From positions 261,672 to 325,671 of the forward strand of contig JH720370.1 in NCBI GenBank assembly GCA_000231825.2: 64,000 nucleotides of DNA, read 5' to 3'. Position numbers and translations under genes: made by a program. Numbering within the stretch: the stretch's first letter is position 1; every line of letters begins with the position of its first letter. Source of the stretch: Tetrahymena elliotti 4EA. Taxonomy: Eukaryota; Ciliophora; Oligohymenophorea; Hymenostomatida; Tetrahymenidae. Below, piece after piece: positions 61,570 to 64,000 of this stretch. The notes beneath the pieces were generated by a model that searched no databases, had not been told where the DNA came from, and saw only the letters and a list, made by a program, of their open reading frames with translations.

Positions 61570-64000
61570 TCATAAACTGTCTCTTTCTATTGTGTGTATA
61601 TCTTATAAGGAACTTCTATCTATCATATTTCTTTGTTAATTAGAAGCTGCAGAAATCTGATCAACTGTCTAATTGTTCTCTTCATACTTTTAAGAGATTG
61701 ATTTTTTTCTTAAGCAAACAATTACTGCTATGATAATTACTAAAAGAACAAAAGAACCAATTGAAATAAAAATAATATCATTACTAAATAATTCAGAACT
61801 AGTTGAACAGTTTTATTTATTTATGAATTAACAATTTTCATCATAAATTATAGAAGTATTTTGAATAAATGTGCATGTTACAGTAGAGTCATTTGAATTA
61901 TAAGCAGAATTCAAAGATAATAAGGGTTTTTTATCTGTTTCATCTATTGTTACACAAGCATATTTGTTTATGTCTTTGTTTTTTGAGTCTACTGGAATTA
62001 CAGCATAAAACTATTAATCAGCTTATTTCAGTAATCTCCTTTTAGAATTTTAGCCTAGTGATATGTAAGGAACAGTTAAATCTGAAATATTAATTTAATA
62101 CTAAGATGATTTGGAAATAATAATTGACATAGATGATTAATTAGTTTAAGAACATTTGGATAATTCACTTTCATTCTAAATTAGCTCTGATATAATATTT
62201 CCTTATTCATCTAATTTAACTTCACAGTTGAATTTCTATGATTTACTCAATGTAGATATAATGACTGCAAAATTATCAGAACTAATTTTTATTTCTTTTG
62301 TGGTTAATTCTAAACCTTAAGTTTCTTAAAGTATTTATACTGACTTTTGAATATAGCTAAAAGTTTAAGCCTTATTTACTTAATCATTTGTTAACTTTAT
62401 TGTTGTTTCTATGTATTGAGAAATTTGTGATGCTGTTTTATAAGTTACTTCTATACTATTATTACCACTTGAAGATAAAACATTCTGTTATAGTTATTAG
62501 AATTATTTTTCTAAATCTTCTGTAGAAATAGAAGTTTATTTAACACATTATTTTTTATTCTCAACAACAACAAGCTATTCAAAGGGTAAACATTAATCTT
62601 AACAATATTTAGAATCTGATGTAAGAATTCCTTTAGCTTCACAATCCTCTTTACTCACACATGATTGAGTAAATAAATCACCAACTTATTGACCTGGACA
62701 AGTTTAAACACAAGTATTTGATTGAGTATCATAATAGAATAGAGAAGAACATATGCACTGATTGTATTCATTAATTGTTTTGAATGTTTGATTTATCTCA
62801 CACTATGAAAGGCATTACTTCTTATCAATACTTTAGTATTAATTTTTATTTGAGCATTTAGTGCAGTTTCTAGATCCAGGTTGATCATTAGTAAATCCTT
62901 CTTAGCATTTTATGCAACCACTACCATTTCCATCAGTGTCATATCCAGATTCACTATAAAAGTCTTTAGGGCATGGGCTAAGAGTTAAATTGCAAACTGA
63001 ATCATCTGACCCTTGTGTCTATATTTATAATGTAGATTTTCCTAAACTACAAGGTTTGCAACCTGCTCCTTTTCCATCTGTATCAAAACCATTTGAGCTA
63101 TAAAAACCAATATTGCATGCTTTGAGATCACAAACAGTAGAACCTTCTTAAGAATTACTATAACCCTTATCACATATTTTGCAATCTTTTCCTTATCCAT
63201 CAGTATCATACCCATCAATATTGTATTAACCTTAAGGGCACTTTTTAGAGATTATAGTACAAACTGTATCATCTTCTCCCTAAGTTTGGGCTTTAATTGT
63301 AGATTTTCCTAAATTATTTTATTGATGAGAAAAATTATTAAAATTAATTAACAATGTTAATATTAGTCAAAAACAAGAAAATTTAAGGGTTTCTAGTTAT
63401 AAAATTTGACAGAAATTTTTGAATTTGAAAAAATAAATAGGATAGAATTATCTTTTTTTTTTAAATTTAAATATAATTAGGATTGAAATTTTAAAAATGA
63501 TGAGAAAACAAAATTTTTTATTTAAAATTTAGAAATTATTATTTTCTTTTCAAAAATTTTTGAAAAAAAATATTTATTTTTTATTATTGTATTAAATCTC
63601 TCATTTAAATATTTTTAATTTCTATTAAAAAATTAAAATAAAAATAGTTTTTAAAATTTTATATTTTACCTATTGGACACTTATTACACTCATTAACATT
63701 TTAATTATAGAAGCCAGTTAAACTGTAATAACTTTAAGGACATTACTCTAGTGTTACATTACATGCTATTTCACTATTTCCAGTAGTTCCAATTGAATTG
63801 GTTGATTTTCCTAAAGGGCATTTTTAACATCCAGCTCCTTTTCCATCTGTATCATAACCTGAAAGACTAAAAAACCCGATTTAACACTTTATTAAAGTAA
63901 GAGAGCATATTGTTGAACCTGGCGAATTGTTAGAAGTCCCTACAGGACAAACTTGACATCCAGCTCCATTTCCATCAGTATCATAACCTGAAATACTAAA
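61570..64000 (-). CDS. Cysteine-rich surface receptor, 5' partial at window edge
   Basis: Two exons are visible, 64000-63670 (continuing outside) and 63308-61570, split by a 361-nt phase-1 intron that rejoins PIGKST. The ectodomain begins with modules of about 45-60 residues built as C-P-x-G-x-S-T...C-x(5)-C-x3-(F/Y)-(Y/F)-S-x2-G-Y-D-T-D-G-x-G-x-G-C-x2-C; at least five are present. The layout resembles ephrin-receptor-like/TNFR-like Cys modules of ciliate surface proteins. Then come a less repetitive 300-residue region, one span (IIFISIGSFVLLVIIIAVIVC) and a short cytosolic tail ending in IERDSL. It is related in style but not in repeat sequence to the receptor at 46083. Signal peptide and N-terminus lie outside the window. 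Confidence 0.75.
63309..63669 (-). other. Intron of the edge receptor gene
   Basis: 361 nt, GTAAAAT to TTATTTAG on the minus strand, phase 1. Very AT-rich and without coding content. Confidence 0.65.

Noticed and set aside
1..64000. tRNA, rRNA, telomere (CCCCAA), CRISPR or transposase genes
   Set aside because: None recognised on either strand by eye; a covariance-model and profile search would settle this.

Overview
The window is macronuclear-type DNA from an oligohymenophorean ciliate, most likely Tetrahymena or a close relative. Base composition is strongly AT-rich. Every convincing gene reads TAA and TAG as glutamine and ends only at TGA. Introns are short, AT-rich GT...AG elements, many of 37-160 nt. 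Under the standard code almost nothing here is open. With the ciliate code and splicing I find 17 well-supported protein genes plus a few weak small candidates. Because TGA is rare in AT-rich DNA, open frames alone mean little; calls rest on motifs, codon texture and splice-phase agreement.

Layout. 0-4.2 kb: the 3' part of a single-pass membrane protein (+), a tiny spliced twin-CX9C protein like COA4 (-), and a spliced acyl-carrier-like mitochondrial protein (+). 5.4-9.0 kb: a five-span prominin (CD133)-like protein (+). 10.1-17.9 kb: an LRR protein (-), a coiled-coil protein (-) that shares a 344-bp divergent promoter with an E2F transcription factor (+), a VPS9-domain Rab5-type exchange factor (-), and a putative N-myristoylated small protein (-). 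19.2-22.7 kb: a tandem duplication carrying two secreted six-cysteine miniproteins, each with the same CArG-like CCTTATAAGG box about 185 bp upstream of the ATG. 24-34 kb: a two-span ciliate membrane protein, an IQ-motif protein and a C2/coiled-coil protein, all (+). 34.4-35.4 kb: six copies of a 161-bp tandem repeat. 36.9-40.7 kb: two tandem paralogous polytopic membrane proteins (+). 41.3-42.6 kb: an unrecognised protein, followed by a 118-base assembly gap. 46.1-53.5 kb: a giant cysteine-rich surface receptor with 114-nt (38-residue) internal repeats and a GPS-like segment before its single membrane span. 54.3-57.1 kb: a five-exon ACSS3/propionyl-type acyl-CoA synthetase (-). 59.4-61.3 kb: an unrecognised helical protein (+). 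61.6 kb to the right edge: a second cysteine-rich receptor (-), 5' truncated by the window.

There is no operon structure. The genes are ordinary nuclear loci with divergent and convergent spacing. Shared themes are mitochondrial biogenesis (COA4-like, ACP-like, ACSS3-like), membrane and ciliary surface proteins (prominin, two cysteine-rich receptors, two polytopic paralogs), and local gene duplication. I see no tRNA, rRNA, CRISPR, telomere or intact transposon. The most unusual items are the duplicated six-cysteine secreted proteins with their conserved CArG boxes, the 161-bp tandem array, and the large GPS-like cysteine-rich receptor.
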